64,000 nucleotides of DNA from Cohnella xylanilytica (GTDB lineage: Bacteria > Bacillota > Bacilli > Paenibacillales > Paenibacillaceae). Where the stretch lies: positions 42,720 through 106,719 of the forward strand of contig NZ_JACJVR010000020.1 in NCBI RefSeq assembly GCF_014212175.1, read 5' to 3'. Position 1 is the stretch's first letter, and each line of letters opens with the position of its first letter. Under the pieces are notes generated by a model. It was not told where the DNA came from. It ran no database searches and saw only the letters and a list, made by a program, of their open reading frames with translations. The position numbers and the translations under genes are program-made. Positions 40,897 to 49,782 of this stretch are shown here, piece after piece.

Positions 40897-42615
40897 CTAG
40901 GCGGGGCCCATCTTCTCCAGAGCCTCGACGGCGGCTTGAAGTTCGACGTCTTGCCCCTCGATATATTTCGCGGCGAACGTCTCCTCGTTCAGCGGCACTT
41001 GAATATCGGGCGAGACGCCGCCCCGGCCCTGGCCGTCGCTGTCGCCTTGAACGGCGCCCCGGGCGTTCAGAGATCGCCCGTCCGGGAAGCGAAGCAGGTA
41101 GCCTTCCGGCATCTTCGCCTCGATCGGACGGCTCATCACGCCGAAGGAGCCGTTCGTGGAGGTGAAGCCGACAAGGACGGTTCGGGGCTGCCCCTTCAGC
41201 ACGAGCGGCAAGCCCTCCCCCGAGCTGGCCGTGTTGTGGTTGACCAAGACGGCGACCTTTCCTTTGTAACTCGACCCCTTAGGCGTTATGACGAGAGTCT
41301 CTCCGGCATTCTCTTCGAATCGGCCCGTCGTCCGGCTGTAATAGCTGACGGATTCGTAATGCCGCTTCTCCGAAGTTACATAACCGGCGATGGCCGCGGC
41401 CATATCGTCATCGCCGCCGGGATTATCGCGGACGTCGACGATCAGGCCTTTGACGGAACGCTTCCGAAAATCTCGAATCATCTCCGCGAAGGATTCGGCG
41501 GGACCGGGCACGGCATCGTTCGGCAGGAAATACCGGATCTTGATATAGCCGTATCCGTTCTCCAAGACGCGCCCTTCGACAGGGGCATCCGTCATCTTCA
41601 GCTTCACCTTGGTGGCCTTCAGGGTCGCATAGTCGTCGTCATAGGCTTGCAAGGTCGCTTTTCTCAACTTGTTCTCCGCCCGGCTCCTGTACTCGATCTC
41701 CACCCGGCTCCCGACCGCCGCCCGAGTCATGAACCGGCCCTGGTTCATCCTCCGGTCCCCGTCCGTCGCCGTCGGATTCTCGCTCCAGGCCGTCGCCCGA
41801 TAGACGTCCGAAGCGGGCTTCCCGTTCCAGGCGACGATCTCGTCGCCCAGCGCCATTCCGCCGCGCTCCGCCGGACTGCCCCTAAGCAGCAGGCTGACGC
41901 GCACTTGGCCGTTATCCAGCAGGACAGCGCTGAGGCCGAAGCCGCCCCCGGCCTCTCGCTTGAAGACGGGATTGTCCTCGTACAGGGCTTCGTTGACGAT
42001 CTTGACGTGACCGTCCCGGAACGAGAACAGGTACTCCCGCAGGGTCTTGTAATAAAGCTCCTTGTCGCGCTTCTTCTCCGCTTCCAGGAAGATCGGCTCA
42101 TACTTGCGCTCCATAGCTTCCCAATCGACCTGCTTCCAGTCGCCGAAGGGATATTCCTTGGACAGCCGCTCGTTCAACCGGATGAACGCCTCGGAGTAGC
42201 TTAACTCCCGGAAGTCGCTGGCCGGGTTGTAGCGCATCTCCCCGGCGAGCAGGAGCGCGAGGACGATCGGGCTCATGGCGGCGAGACACGACGCGGCGCG
42301 GACGATCGCGCGGAGTCTCTTGCGCTTGGGAAGCGGGGCTTGCCGCTTGGGCGCCCAGATTCTTTTCGCCGTGCACAGGAACAGCAAGCCGCTCAGGCCG
42401 TACAGAATCAAGGCCGGCAGGGTCGCATCCCCGCGAAGCAGGCTCAGGGCGGACGTCAGCACGCCCGCGCTCGGCACGAAGTCGATCCACCGGGAAGGGC
42501 GGCGAGCCGGGAAGGCATACCATCCTAGCAAGAAGAGCTCGATCGCGCACAAAACCATCTCATACGGGGTTAGCCACTTATACGCCCCCAACAAACTATC
42601 CGCCAAAGTACTCAT
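40897..42615 (-). CDS. Membrane-anchored S41-family peptidase with PDZ domain
   Basis: 572 residues. Four N-terminal TM helices (about 17-34, 43-60, 65-82, 104-124), a helical region, a PDZ domain (about 220-330, LRGSPAERGGMALGDEIVAWNG), then the S41 core. V-D-V-R-D-N-P-G-G (393-401) and catalytic Ser in N-T-A-S-S-G-E-G (464/465) are visible. The general base Lys typical of CtpA (G-K-G) is absent; N-G-S-F-G is found instead, so it is closer to tricorn-core members. Substrate unknown. Confidence 0.85.
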   Translation of the reverse strand: MSTLADSLLGAYKWLTPYEMVLCAIELFLLGWYAFPARRPSRWIDFVPSAGVLTSALSLLRGDATLPALILYGLSGLLFLCTAKRIWAPKRQAPLPKRKRLRAIVRAASCLAAMSPIVLALLLAGEMRYNPASDFRELSYSEAFIRLNERLSKEYPFGDWKQVDWEAMERKYEPIFLEAEKKRDKELYYKTLREYLFSFRDGHVKIVNEALYEDNPVFKREAGGGFGLSAVLLDNGQVRVSLLLRGSPAERGGMALGDEIVAWNGKPASDVYRATAWSENPTATDGDRRMNQGRFMTRAAVGSRVEIEYRSRAENKLRKATLQAYDDDYATLKATKVKLKMTDAPVEGRVLENGYGYIKIRYFLPNDAVPGPAESFAEMIRDFRKRSVKGLIVDVRDNPGGDDDMAAAIAGYVTSEKRHYESVSYYSRTTGRFEENAGETLVITPKGSSYKGKVAVLVNHNTASSGEGLPLVLKGQPRTVLVGFTSTNGSFGVMSRPIEAKMPEGYLLRFPDGRSLNARGAVQGDSDGQGRGGVSPDIQVPLNEETFAAKYIEGQDVELQAAVEALEKMGPA

Positions 42616-42718
42616 CGCTTAGCCTCCAGTGCAATCGTTGAAATATCCGTTACGCTGGAAGAGTAGAAGCGAAATATGAACGGAGCGTGAACTCGCGCGA
42701 GTTTGGCGGAAGAAGCGT

Positions 42719-44095
42719 TTAACGAGACGGGGAGATTGGAGCGGCGTTCCGCGGCAGCCGGACCGTGACGGTCGTGCCTTGCCCGGGGGAGCTGGCCGCC
42801 TCGATCCGACCGCGGTGAAGGAGAACGATCCGCCTGACGATGGACAGCCCGAGGCCGCTGCCGCTGCCGCTTCGGCGGGACCGATCGGCTTTATAGAACC
42901 GTTCGAAGACGCGATCGAGATCCTCCGTCGGAATCCCGATCCCGGTGTCTGTTATCGTGACCTTATATTCGTCGCCTTCGGGAGCGATAGCGACGGCGAT
43001 CTTCCCGCCTTCCGGGGTGAACTTGATGCTGTTGCCCAGCAGGTTCGTCCACACCTGGTTCAGCTGGTCGGGGTCGGCCTGAATCTTAAGCACGGGGGGC
43101 AGCGACAGCTCGAGGTCCAGCCGCTTGGCGGACCACAGCGGTTCCAAGGCGACCGCGGCCTGCCGGATGCTCTCGTCCAGATGGAAGGTCCGCGCCGCCA
43201 TCGGGTGCTGCTCCGATTCGAGGGACGCCAGCTTCAGCAGGTTGTCGCTTAGCCGGGATAGCCGATCGCTCTCGGACAAAATAATGTCGATATAACGGGA
43301 GCGGTTCTCTTCCGTCGTCAGCCCCGGGGATTTGAGCGCCTCGGCGAAGCCCGAGATGGACGTCAGCGGCGACTGGATCTCGTGCGAGACGTTGGAGACG
43401 AAGTCCTGCCGCATCTGCTCCAACTGCTTCAGATCGCGCGCCATCCCGTTGAAGCTGCGCGCCAGCTCCCCGAGCTCGTCTTGGCGCTTCGCCGGCAATT
43501 CGACGTCGAAGCGGCCCTTGGCCAGCTCCCGCGTCGCCGCCGTCAACGCCCGCAGGGGCTTCACCAGATAGCGGGCCGCCGCCACAATGCACAGGCTGCC
43601 GACGGCAAGCGCCAGCAGCAGAAGCGCTGATAGAAGCTGCAGAATCGTCCCCTCGTTCTTGGAAGAGGTCAACATAAACAAGCCGTAGGTGCGGCCTTCG
43701 GAGGCCAACGGGAGGCCTACCGTCAATTCGTCCGCGCCCCGAAGCGCGGAACGGTAAGCTCGCCCGTCCAGAACCTGCCGAACCGCCTGCGGGGCAAGGC
43801 TGGCAGGAAGCTTCTTCATCTCCCGGCCGTAAGACCGGTAATGGTCCTCGTCGCTGAACAGAACCATCGGATAGGAGACCAGCTTGGAAGCGTGCGTCAG
43901 GAAGCCGTCGAGGTCCTGCGGACGCGTCAGCTCGTAGAGACGGATAATCCGCTCGCCGGCGCCCGTCATCTCCTCCTGGCCGAGGCGGTTCAGCTTCGGC
44001 TGGAACAGGGCGAGACCGACGATCAAGGACGACAACAGGCTGATGATAATGATGACCAGAAAAGTCAGCACGACACGGACGTATAAGGTCTTCAT
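42719..44095 (-). CDS. Sensor histidine kinase, HssS-like
   Basis: 458 residues. TM1 about 8-30, extracellular loop to about 150, TM2 about 151-173, HAMP, DHp with H238 in VSHEIQSPLTSISGF, and ATPase boxes N (LLGNSIKFT), G1 (DTGIGI), F and G2 (GSGLGLS). The H-E-I-Q-S-P-L-T-S-I string is typical of HssS haem sensors. Its start overlaps the response regulator stop by 4 nt. No hrtAB-type ABC genes are adjacent; downstream is the S41 protease. Confidence 0.9.
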   Translation of the reverse strand: MKTLYVRVVLTFLVIIIISLLSSLIVGLALFQPKLNRLGQEEMTGAGERIIRLYELTRPQDLDGFLTHASKLVSYPMVLFSDEDHYRSYGREMKKLPASLAPQAVRQVLDGRAYRSALRGADELTVGLPLASEGRTYGLFMLTSSKNEGTILQLLSALLLLALAVGSLCIVAAARYLVKPLRALTAATRELAKGRFDVELPAKRQDELGELARSFNGMARDLKQLEQMRQDFVSNVSHEIQSPLTSISGFAEALKSPGLTTEENRSRYIDIILSESDRLSRLSDNLLKLASLESEQHPMAARTFHLDESIRQAAVALEPLWSAKRLDLELSLPPVLKIQADPDQLNQVWTNLLGNSIKFTPEGGKIAVAIAPEGDEYKVTITDTGIGIPTEDLDRVFERFYKADRSRRSGSGSGLGLSIVRRIVLLHRGRIEAASSPGQGTTVTVRLPRNAAPISPSR

Positions 44096-44772
44096 TCCGC
44101 GTTCACCACGAGCCGGTAGCCGAGGCTGCGGGCCGTCTCGATACGGAAATGCTCGGCATCCCCGGCGAAGCGCTGCCGCAGCCGCTTGATATGGACGTCG
44201 ACCGTCCGGTCGTCTCCTTCGTAATCCATCCCCCAGATCTGGACGATAAGGCTCTCGCGGGTGAAGATCTGTCCGGGATGGCCGGCGAGCTTGAACAGCA
44301 GCTCGAATTCCTTAAGGGGCAGCGTCAGCTCCTCGCCGTCCCGGATCACCTTGTTGCTGCGCCCGTCGAGCACGATTCCGCCCAGTCGAATGAGCCGGGA
44401 CGCGGCGATCCGGTACCGCTTCAGCAGCGCCTTGACCCGCATTACCAGCTCCATGGGGTGGAACGGTTTGGTCAAGTAATCGTCGCTGCCCAGCTGGAAG
44501 CCCCTCACCCTGTGAACCGCTTCCCCCTTGGCCGTCACCATGAGCAGGGGGAGGTCGGCATCCCGCTTGCGAATCTCCCGGCACAGCTCCCAGCCGTCCA
44601 TGAGCGGCATCATAATATCGAGAATGACCAGCTGGACGTCCGCCGCCGCGACGAGCGCAAGCGCATCCTCGCCGTTGTCCGCCTCCGCGACTTCGAAGCC
44701 TTCGTTCCGCAGATAGAGGCTCATCAGCTCGCGAATATGGGGGTCGTCGTCGGCAATCAGAATTTTCACCAT
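44092..44772 (-). CDS. OmpR-family response regulator, HssR-like
   Basis: 226 residues. Receiver with D8-D9-D10, D52 in VILDIMMPLMDG, T (LLMVTAK) and K (DDYLTKPF); the winged helix ends RSLGYRLV. Coupled to the downstream kinase by a 4-nt overlap. Confidence 0.93.
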   Translation of the reverse strand: MVKILIADDDPHIRELMSLYLRNEGFEVAEADNGEDALALVAAADVQLVILDIMMPLMDGWELCREIRKRDADLPLLMVTAKGEAVHRVRGFQLGSDDYLTKPFHPMELVMRVKALLKRYRIAASRLIRLGGIVLDGRSNKVIRDGEELTLPLKEFELLFKLAGHPGQIFTRESLIVQIWGMDYEGDDRTVDVHIKRLRQRFAGDAEHFRIETARSLGYRLVVNAE

Positions 44773-44923
44773 AACGGCGCCGCGCTCCCTTCCTGTGTTC
44801 CTGACCTGACATATTATAGCAGCGAGAATCGCGCCGGGAATAGCCGCATGCTAGGTTCGGGTGGTATTATTAACCCTATTACGGCAGGAAATAGATCCCA
44901 GATGCATGAGGGTAGGTGATCTT

Positions 44924-45019
44924 ATGAACGATCCTTTTCGACTACCGCATAAGTACGGGCAGGATCTGCCGATCTACCGGGAGGCCCTTCGGCGTCAAGC
45001 ATCGTTTAACTCGAGGTGA
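44924..45019 (+). CDS. Possible 31-residue small ORF ahead of the acetyltransferase
   Basis: ATG follows GGTAGGTGAT; the frame runs 31 codons (M-N-D-P-F-R-L-P-H-K-Y-G-Q-D-L-P-I...) to a TGA that lies inside the GAGGTGA ribosome binding site of the next gene. The arrangement would couple translation to the acetyltransferase. It may be a real short gene, a leader, or the stump of a lost gene. Confidence 0.35.
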   Translation: MNDPFRLPHKYGQDLPIYREALRRQASFNSR

Positions 45020-45024
45020 AAAGC

Positions 45025-45585
45025 ATGGATATTGTCATTCGGGAATTCGCGGCCGGAGACGAGGACGCCTACGGGAAGATTGACGACAGCTTCGTCGTGG
45101 ATTCGATTCTCGTTCCTTCGCTGAAGGGGCGGGAATTCGGCTTCGCGGTGGAGTCCGTTCCGAGCTATACGAAGAGCTATAAGGACGAAGTAAATTCAGA
45201 CGCGGAGAACGAGGACGAAGACTGCTCGGAATCCGTCGGCGGCCCGGACCGAATCCGATATCTGGCTTGGGCCGGCGATGAAGCGGCGGGACGCATCGCG
45301 TTGACCCGGAACTGGAACAAATACGCGCTAATCGAAGACATTGCGGTGGACCGAAAGTTCAGGGGACTCGGCATCGGCCGGAAGCTGATCGACCGGGCCA
45401 AGCGATGGGCCAAGGACGGCGGAATGCCCGGGCTTATGCTGGAGACCCAGAACAACAACGTGAACGCCTGCAGGTTCTATCAGAGCTGCGGCTTTGTCCT
45501 GGGCGGAGTCGACCGTTATCTGTATCGGGGCATTCCGAGAAATAAAGACGAAGTCGCGTTATTCTGGTATTTGCTCTTCGAATAA
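45025..45585 (+). CDS. satA: Streptothricin acetyltransferase (SatA-type GNAT)
   Basis: 186 residues. R-N-W-N-K-Y-A-L-I-E-D-I-A-V-D-R-K-F-R-G-L-G-I-G (acetyl-CoA motif A) and L-M-L-E-T-Q-N-N-N-V-N-A-C-R-F-Y-Q-S-C-G-F are typical of the SatA/YyaR group, which acetylates a lysine of streptothricin. An acidic insert (DAENEDEDCSE, about 57-67) is unusual. ATG 45025 is 5 nt after GAGGTGA. Confidence 0.88.
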   Translation: MDIVIREFAAGDEDAYGKIDDSFVVDSILVPSLKGREFGFAVESVPSYTKSYKDEVNSDAENEDEDCSESVGGPDRIRYLAWAGDEAAGRIALTRNWNKYALIEDIAVDRKFRGLGIGRKLIDRAKRWAKDGGMPGLMLETQNNNVNACRFYQSCGFVLGGVDRYLYRGIPRNKDEVALFWYLLFE

Positions 45586-45634
45586 GACCGCCGTAGTGCC
45601 GAGGGAGCGCCGCGGAGATAGCAAGAAGCAGGGG

Positions 45635-45663
45635 AAAGGCCGCGCCAGGCGCGGCCTTTCTTC
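45635..45663. terminator. Terminator between convergent genes
   Basis: AAAGGCCGCGC-CAG-GCGCGGCCTTT (11-bp stem) followed by CTTCTT on the plus side and CCCCTG on the minus side. Confidence 0.8.
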
Positions 45664-45669
45664 CTTGCT

Positions 45670-46500
45670 CTATTCCGCCGGAACGGGCCGATCGGCCGGC
45701 GCCGGTTTCGAATACCTTTTGTGAAGCCATATCGTTTGAACGATCAGGAAGATACCGCCCACGGCCCAATACAGCGGCAGCGCCGCCGGCATCATGAGGG
45801 CGAAGACGCCCATCAGGATCGGGGACAGCAGCCCAAGGAACGCCAATGACGGGTTGGAGTTCTGCAGCTGCTGCGCCGACTGCGATTGCGATACGCGGAA
45901 CTGGACATAATACACGGCCGCGGCGATCAGCGACAGAACGATGTCCGGCTTCCCTAAGCTAAACCACAGGAAGTCGTGCGCCGCGATCTCCGGGGTCCGG
46001 CGTATGGCGTAGTAGAAGGCGAGGGTGATCGGCCATTGAAGGAGCATCGGCAGGCAGCCTATGCCGAGCGGATTGAACTGATGCTTCCGGTAGAGCTGCA
46101 AGACCTCGGCTTGCTGCTGCTGCTTGGCCTCCGGGCGGGTATCGTCCTTATACTTCTCTCGAATGGCGTCCAGCTCCGGTTGGAGGACGGCCATCTTCTC
46201 CTTCGCCGCCGTCTGCTTCTTGGTTTGATTCATCATAAGCGGCAGGATCGCGAACCGGATCAATACGGTCATCAGGATGATCGACAATCCGTAATCTCCA
46301 TCGAAGGCATTCGCGATAGATTGAATCAGGAACGAGAAGGGATAGATGAAGTAGTGGTTAAAGAACCCCGGCGAAGAGGCGGATATCGGGGCCGACTGGG
46401 ATGCCGGCGAGCATCCGCTTAATAGAAGGATCGGAATGATTCCGATCCAAGCGAGGCGAGCGGGCTTCGCCCATCCTCGAGGCATCGTCATCTTGGTCAT
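45670..46500 (-). CDS. YidC/Oxa1-family membrane protein insertase (paralogue)
   Basis: 276 residues. Lipoprotein-type signal (IIPILLLSGC, lipid Cys C30), then five TM helices of the 60K insertase domain, including Y-G-L-S-I-I-L-M-T-V-L-I-R-F-A-I-L-P with the conserved Arg in TM1. A cytoplasmic coiled-coil hairpin (K-T-A-A-K-E-K-M ... PEAKQQQQ) is present. The ATG at 46500 is 6 nt after GGGAGG, but that site is buried in a hairpin (46507-46543). It lies outside the rnpA/rpmH cluster, so it is likely the second (YidC2/YqjG-type) insertase. Confidence 0.92.
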   Translation of the reverse strand: MTKMTMPRGWAKPARLAWIGIIPILLLSGCSPASQSAPISASSPGFFNHYFIYPFSFLIQSIANAFDGDYGLSIILMTVLIRFAILPLMMNQTKKQTAAKEKMAVLQPELDAIREKYKDDTRPEAKQQQQAEVLQLYRKHQFNPLGIGCLPMLLQWPITLAFYYAIRRTPEIAAHDFLWFSLGKPDIVLSLIAAAVYYVQFRVSQSQSAQQLQNSNPSLAFLGLLSPILMGVFALMMPAALPLYWAVGGIFLIVQTIWLHKRYSKPAPADRPVPAE

Positions 46501-46774
46501 TGTTGTCCTCCCTATTGAATGTATGGAACATACAATAGAGAGGGGAGCAATCCGCATCGCCATCCGGCGCTTCCTTGCGCCTGACGGTACGAGCCATCCA
46601 GCGCTGAATGACGTTCAGCCGGGGAAGGCCGACGGGGACGCACGGAGTCGGACCGGCGGCGGCCGCGTGGTGGCTCCAAGCGACCTCCCTCGCGGAGAAG
46701 AAGAGCGAGGAGAGAGAGCCGATCGAAGCGAGAAGGCCGACGGACAGCACCAATAGTTCGATCCACTGATCCAT
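46358..46774 (-). CDS. MifM-like regulatory nascent-chain ORF
   Basis: 138-residue frame starting 8-9 nt after GGAGG. Residues 4-28 form one TM helix (WIELLVLSVGLLASIGSLSSLFF). A basic amphipathic stretch (I56-Q-R-W59-M-A-R-T-V-R-R-K) leads to P70-D-G-D-A-D75. This resembles the arrest sequence of Bacillus MifM as I recall it (I-x-x-W, basic residues, Pro, then an acidic run). Codons 76-82 form the 5' arm of the hairpin that hides the yidC ribosome binding site. Oddly, the frame stays open into yidC to 46358, whereas MifM stops before it. The 5' half is the part I trust. Confidence 0.55.
   Translation of the reverse strand: MDQWIELLVLSVGLLASIGSLSSLFFSAREVAWSHHAAAAGPTPCVPVGLPRLNVIQRWMARTVRRKEAPDGDADCSPLYCMFHTFNREDNNDQDDDASRMGEARSPRLDRNHSDPSIKRMLAGIPVGPDIRLFAGVL
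46507..46543 (-). promoter_or_regulatory. Hairpin sequestering the yidC-paralogue Shine-Dalgarno
   Basis: Minus strand CCTCTCTATTG (46543-46533) pairs with CAATAGGGAGG (46517-46507), 11 bp with one U-G. An inner TATG/CATA is capped by a 3-nt loop. GGGAGG in the 3' arm is the ribosome binding site for ATG 46500. Confidence 0.7.
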
Positions 46775-46845
46775 CCCGGTCCGCCTCCGATCGCTCCGAA
46801 TTGTCCGAAAATATAATTTATATTATATCACGGACATGCTCGAAC

Positions 46846-47391
46846 TCAAACTTGGCGCGCCGCGTACAGGAAGCGGACATATCCGATCTCGGCGGCATTC
46901 TTCATGAGCTCCAGGTTGAGCCAGGCGGCAAGCTCATAGAACGGCTTATCGCCAAAGGGCCACTTGGTTCGCGAGCGGGAGTGCAGTTCAGGCTCCGGCA
47001 ATCGGGCGAACGCAGCCTCCCATTCTTTTCTCAATTGACGAATTCGATCGATCGCTTCCTTCGCGCTTCCGGGGCAGGGAATCTTCTCACGCGTCAGCGC
47101 AGCGTCCCCGAACGAATGGTCAAGGACCATGGACCACCAGAACAGGATGTGCCACGTCAGCCAAGCGATGCTGGCCGGTCCGATCTCGTACCCTTCCGAT
47201 TCCGGCCAATCCGCGCGCCATTCCCCCGATTCGTTAACCAGATGAAGCCCCGTCGAGGCGGGCCTCCAGAGAAATTCGTCGTCTTCCAGGCCGGCTAGAT
47301 GGATGTCGAGCATCTGGCAGGAGATCTGGTATTGGAATTGAAGGACGTCTCGGACCGGGGCGTTAGATAACGGCGGTTCATTCTCTTTCAT
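46846..47391 (-). CDS. DinB-family protein
   Basis: 181 residues, four-helix bundle type. Metal-site histidine candidates are in Q-M-L-D-I-H-L-A-G-L (helix 1) and W-L-T-W-H-I-L-F-W-W (helix 2/3); F-Y-E-L-A-A-W-L-N is the third helix where a His is often found and is Asn/Glu here. ATG 47391 has AAGGAGG. DinB proteins are DNA-damage- or thiol-linked with mostly unknown reactions. Confidence 0.82.
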   Translation of the reverse strand: MKENEPPLSNAPVRDVLQFQYQISCQMLDIHLAGLEDDEFLWRPASTGLHLVNESGEWRADWPESEGYEIGPASIAWLTWHILFWWSMVLDHSFGDAALTREKIPCPGSAKEAIDRIRQLRKEWEAAFARLPEPELHSRSRTKWPFGDKPFYELAAWLNLELMKNAAEIGYVRFLYAARQV

Positions 47392-47510
47392 GGGTTGAGC
47401 CTCCTTCTCTGCTTGATGTTGTCTATTCAATATATAGCCAAATTATAAATACGTTTATGATTAGTGTAAACAATATGCTATTTCGTTTGTTTATATCGCC
47501 AATCAAAGTA

Positions 47511-48392
47511 TCAGGGCAGCAGCTGTAGAAAAGACTTCGTCGCCGAGGACAAGGGAACCCCTCGAAGCGTGGCGATCCCGATATGACGGGCGGGTATCGG
47601 AGGATTAAGCGGGATCTCGACGAGCTCGCCCGTCCTTAGCTCCTCTTGCACGTAATCGCGAATGACGAAGGCCAGGCCGAATCCGCTGCGCGCGAATTGG
47701 ACGAGAAGGTCGATGCTTCCCAGCTCGAATTCGGGCTTCAATGTAACGCCATGCGATGCCGCGTAATCGTCCAGATAACGCCGCGTGCTGGCTCCCGCTT
47801 CGAGCAGCAGGAGAGGATACTCATTCAGGGCGTCGATAGGGGTCGCGCGGCCTGCCGCCAGCTCCCGATATAGGGTTCCCCCGACGAGACAGTCTTGCAA
47901 AGGCGCGCTCTCGCGGAAATCGACCTGCTTATCCAAAGCGGGCAAGCTTACGATGCCGAAGTCGATTTTGCCCTCCTTCAACAGCGCGAGCGTCTCCGGC
48001 GTCGTCCGGTTCGTGACCCGGATCCGGACGGAGGGATGACGTTCATGGAACCGTTCCAGGTAAGGCAGCAAAAAATGCTTGCACAACGTGTCGCTCGCCC
48101 CGATCGCGATCTCCCCGCTGTTTAATTGATTCATCTCCGCAATCGCCTTTTCTCCGATCTCCACGTAATTGAACGCTTGCTCCAGGTAATGGAACAGCAC
48201 CTCGCCTTCCTTGGTCAGAGTCACTCCCTTAGTCGTGCGGAAGAACAGCTGGCCGCCGAGGGAGCTCTCCAACTGCTTAACGGTATGGCTGACCGCCGGT
48301 TGGGTGATGTGAAGACGCTCGGCCGCACGCGACAGACTGCCCGTTTTCGCGATCCAATAAAAAACGCGGTACCACTCCAAATTGACTTCCAC
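47511..48392 (-). CDS. LysR-family transcriptional regulator
   Basis: 293 residues. N-terminal helix-turn-helix F-Y-W-I-A-K-T-G-S-L-S-R-A-A-E-R-L-H-I-T-Q-P-A-V-S-H, then the two-lobed effector domain (CysB-like fold, I-A-I-G-A-S-D-T-L). Divergent from the PurA paralogue, which it probably controls. Confidence 0.94.
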   Translation of the reverse strand: MEVNLEWYRVFYWIAKTGSLSRAAERLHITQPAVSHTVKQLESSLGGQLFFRTTKGVTLTKEGEVLFHYLEQAFNYVEIGEKAIAEMNQLNSGEIAIGASDTLCKHFLLPYLERFHERHPSVRIRVTNRTTPETLALLKEGKIDFGIVSLPALDKQVDFRESAPLQDCLVGGTLYRELAAGRATPIDALNEYPLLLLEAGASTRRYLDDYAASHGVTLKPEFELGSIDLLVQFARSGFGLAFVIRDYVQEELRTGELVEIPLNPPIPARHIGIATLRGVPLSSATKSFLQLLP

Positions 48393-48416
48393 CCGGCATT
48401 ACCTCTCTTTATATCG

Positions 48417-48431
48417 GATATTACGAATATC
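48417..48431. promoter_or_regulatory. LysR-type operator candidate
   Basis: GATATT-ACG-AATATC perfect inverted repeat in the divergent LysR/purA gap, containing the T-N11-A pattern. Confidence 0.5.
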
Positions 48432-48504
48432 AATTATTCTAATATACTTCTTTGCCTTTATCATTAACTCTGCAAGCTATTACAGAATCTGGAGGTTAGA
48501 GAAG

Positions 48505-49782
48505 ATGGCTGTTAAGGCAATAGTGGGTGCGAATTGGGGAGACGAAGGAAAAGGGAAAATGACGGACGCGATGGCCGCGCAATCGTCGTATGTGGTGCGA
48601 TATCAAGGCGGGAGCAACGCGGGGCATACGATTCTCAATCCTCTCGGAAAATTCGCGCTGCGCATGCTTCCTTCGGGAGTGTTCTACCCGAACGTCGTGA
48701 ATGTGATCGGCCCGGGAGCCGCCCTGGACGTCGAGGTGCTGCGGAACGAATTGCAATCCTTATCGGAACGCGGTGTTCCCGATCCCCAATTAAGGATATC
48801 GGAGCGGGCCCAAGTCGTACTGCCGGTGCATCCCCTGTTGGATGAGCTGGAGGAAGAGAGATTAGGGGGAAGGAGCTTCGGTTCGACGAGGCGCGGAATC
48901 GCCCCCTTCTATGCCGATAAATATGCGAAACTCGGAATCCAGGTCGCCGATCTGTTCGATTCATTCCGTCTGCGCGAGCGGATCGAGCGCTTGCTTGAGA
49001 GCAAGAACGTGTTGCTTCAGCATCTTTACGGGCAGTCTCCGGTCAAGGCCGAAGAATGGATCGAACGGCTAAGCGGGCATGCCGAGCCGCTGGCGCCGTA
49101 TGTCTGCGACACGACCTCTTTGCTGCATGAAGCCCATGGAAGAGGAGAGACGATTCTTCTGGAAGGACAGCTCGGGGCGCTTCGGGACCCGGACCATGGC
49201 ATATATCCGTTCGCGACGTCGTCTTCCACGCTTGCTGGCCATGCTTCGGTCGGTGCGGGAATTCCGCCTCATTGGATAACCGAGGTCGTTGCCGTCACCA
49301 AGGCCTATTCCAGCTGCGTCGGCGCCGGACCGTTCGTAACCGAGTTGGAGGGGGCCGAGGCCGAGGAGCTTCGCCGCAGGGGCGGAGATGCCGGCGAGTA
49401 TGGCGTCGTAACCGGCCGGCCAAGGCGAGTCGGTTGGTTCGATGCAGTAGCGACGCGTTATGGCTGCGGAATCCAAGGGGCGACGACGGTCGCTCTGACG
49501 AATCTGGACGTGCTCGGATATTTGGACGAGATCCCTGTATGCGTAGGGTACGAGACGGAGGAGGGGTTCACGGACCGATTCCCGGTCACCGCCGGATTGT
49601 TCTCCGCCAAACCTGTCTATAAGCGGCTTCCGGGGTGGAATCGCGATATCTCTCGGATGGGTCGGTATGAAGACCTGCCCGAGGCCGCTAGGCGTTATGT
49701 CGAGTTTATCGAATCGAAGATAGGCGTCGCCATATCGGCGATCTCCGTCGGCCCGAGACGGGAACAAGTCATCGCGCGATAA
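48505..49782 (+). CDS. Adenylosuccinate synthetase paralogue
   Basis: 425 residues. G-D13-E-G-K-G-K, G-G-S-N-A-G-H-T, G-S-T-R-R-G-I-A-P-F-Y-A-D-K, DPDHGIYP-ATSSS and TGRPRRVGWFD follow PurA. Canonical signatures usually read D-H-G-T-Y-P and T-S-S-N; both are changed here (T to I, N to S). GGAGGT precedes ATG 48505. The dedicated LysR regulator suggests a second, conditionally used enzyme. A phage PurZ-type diaminopurine role cannot be excluded but is not indicated. Confidence 0.88.
   Translation: MAVKAIVGANWGDEGKGKMTDAMAAQSSYVVRYQGGSNAGHTILNPLGKFALRMLPSGVFYPNVVNVIGPGAALDVEVLRNELQSLSERGVPDPQLRISERAQVVLPVHPLLDELEEERLGGRSFGSTRRGIAPFYADKYAKLGIQVADLFDSFRLRERIERLLESKNVLLQHLYGQSPVKAEEWIERLSGHAEPLAPYVCDTTSLLHEAHGRGETILLEGQLGALRDPDHGIYPFATSSSTLAGHASVGAGIPPHWITEVVAVTKAYSSCVGAGPFVTELEGAEAEELRRRGGDAGEYGVVTGRPRRVGWFDAVATRYGCGIQGATTVALTNLDVLGYLDEIPVCVGYETEEGFTDRFPVTAGLFSAKPVYKRLPGWNRDISRMGRYEDLPEAARRYVEFIESKIGVAISAISVGPRREQVIAR

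Noticed and set aside
46512..46766. 84-residue frame overlapping the MifM-like ORF
   Set aside because: Arg-rich shadow frame; the MifM-like frame has the TM helix, ribosome binding site and hairpin logic.
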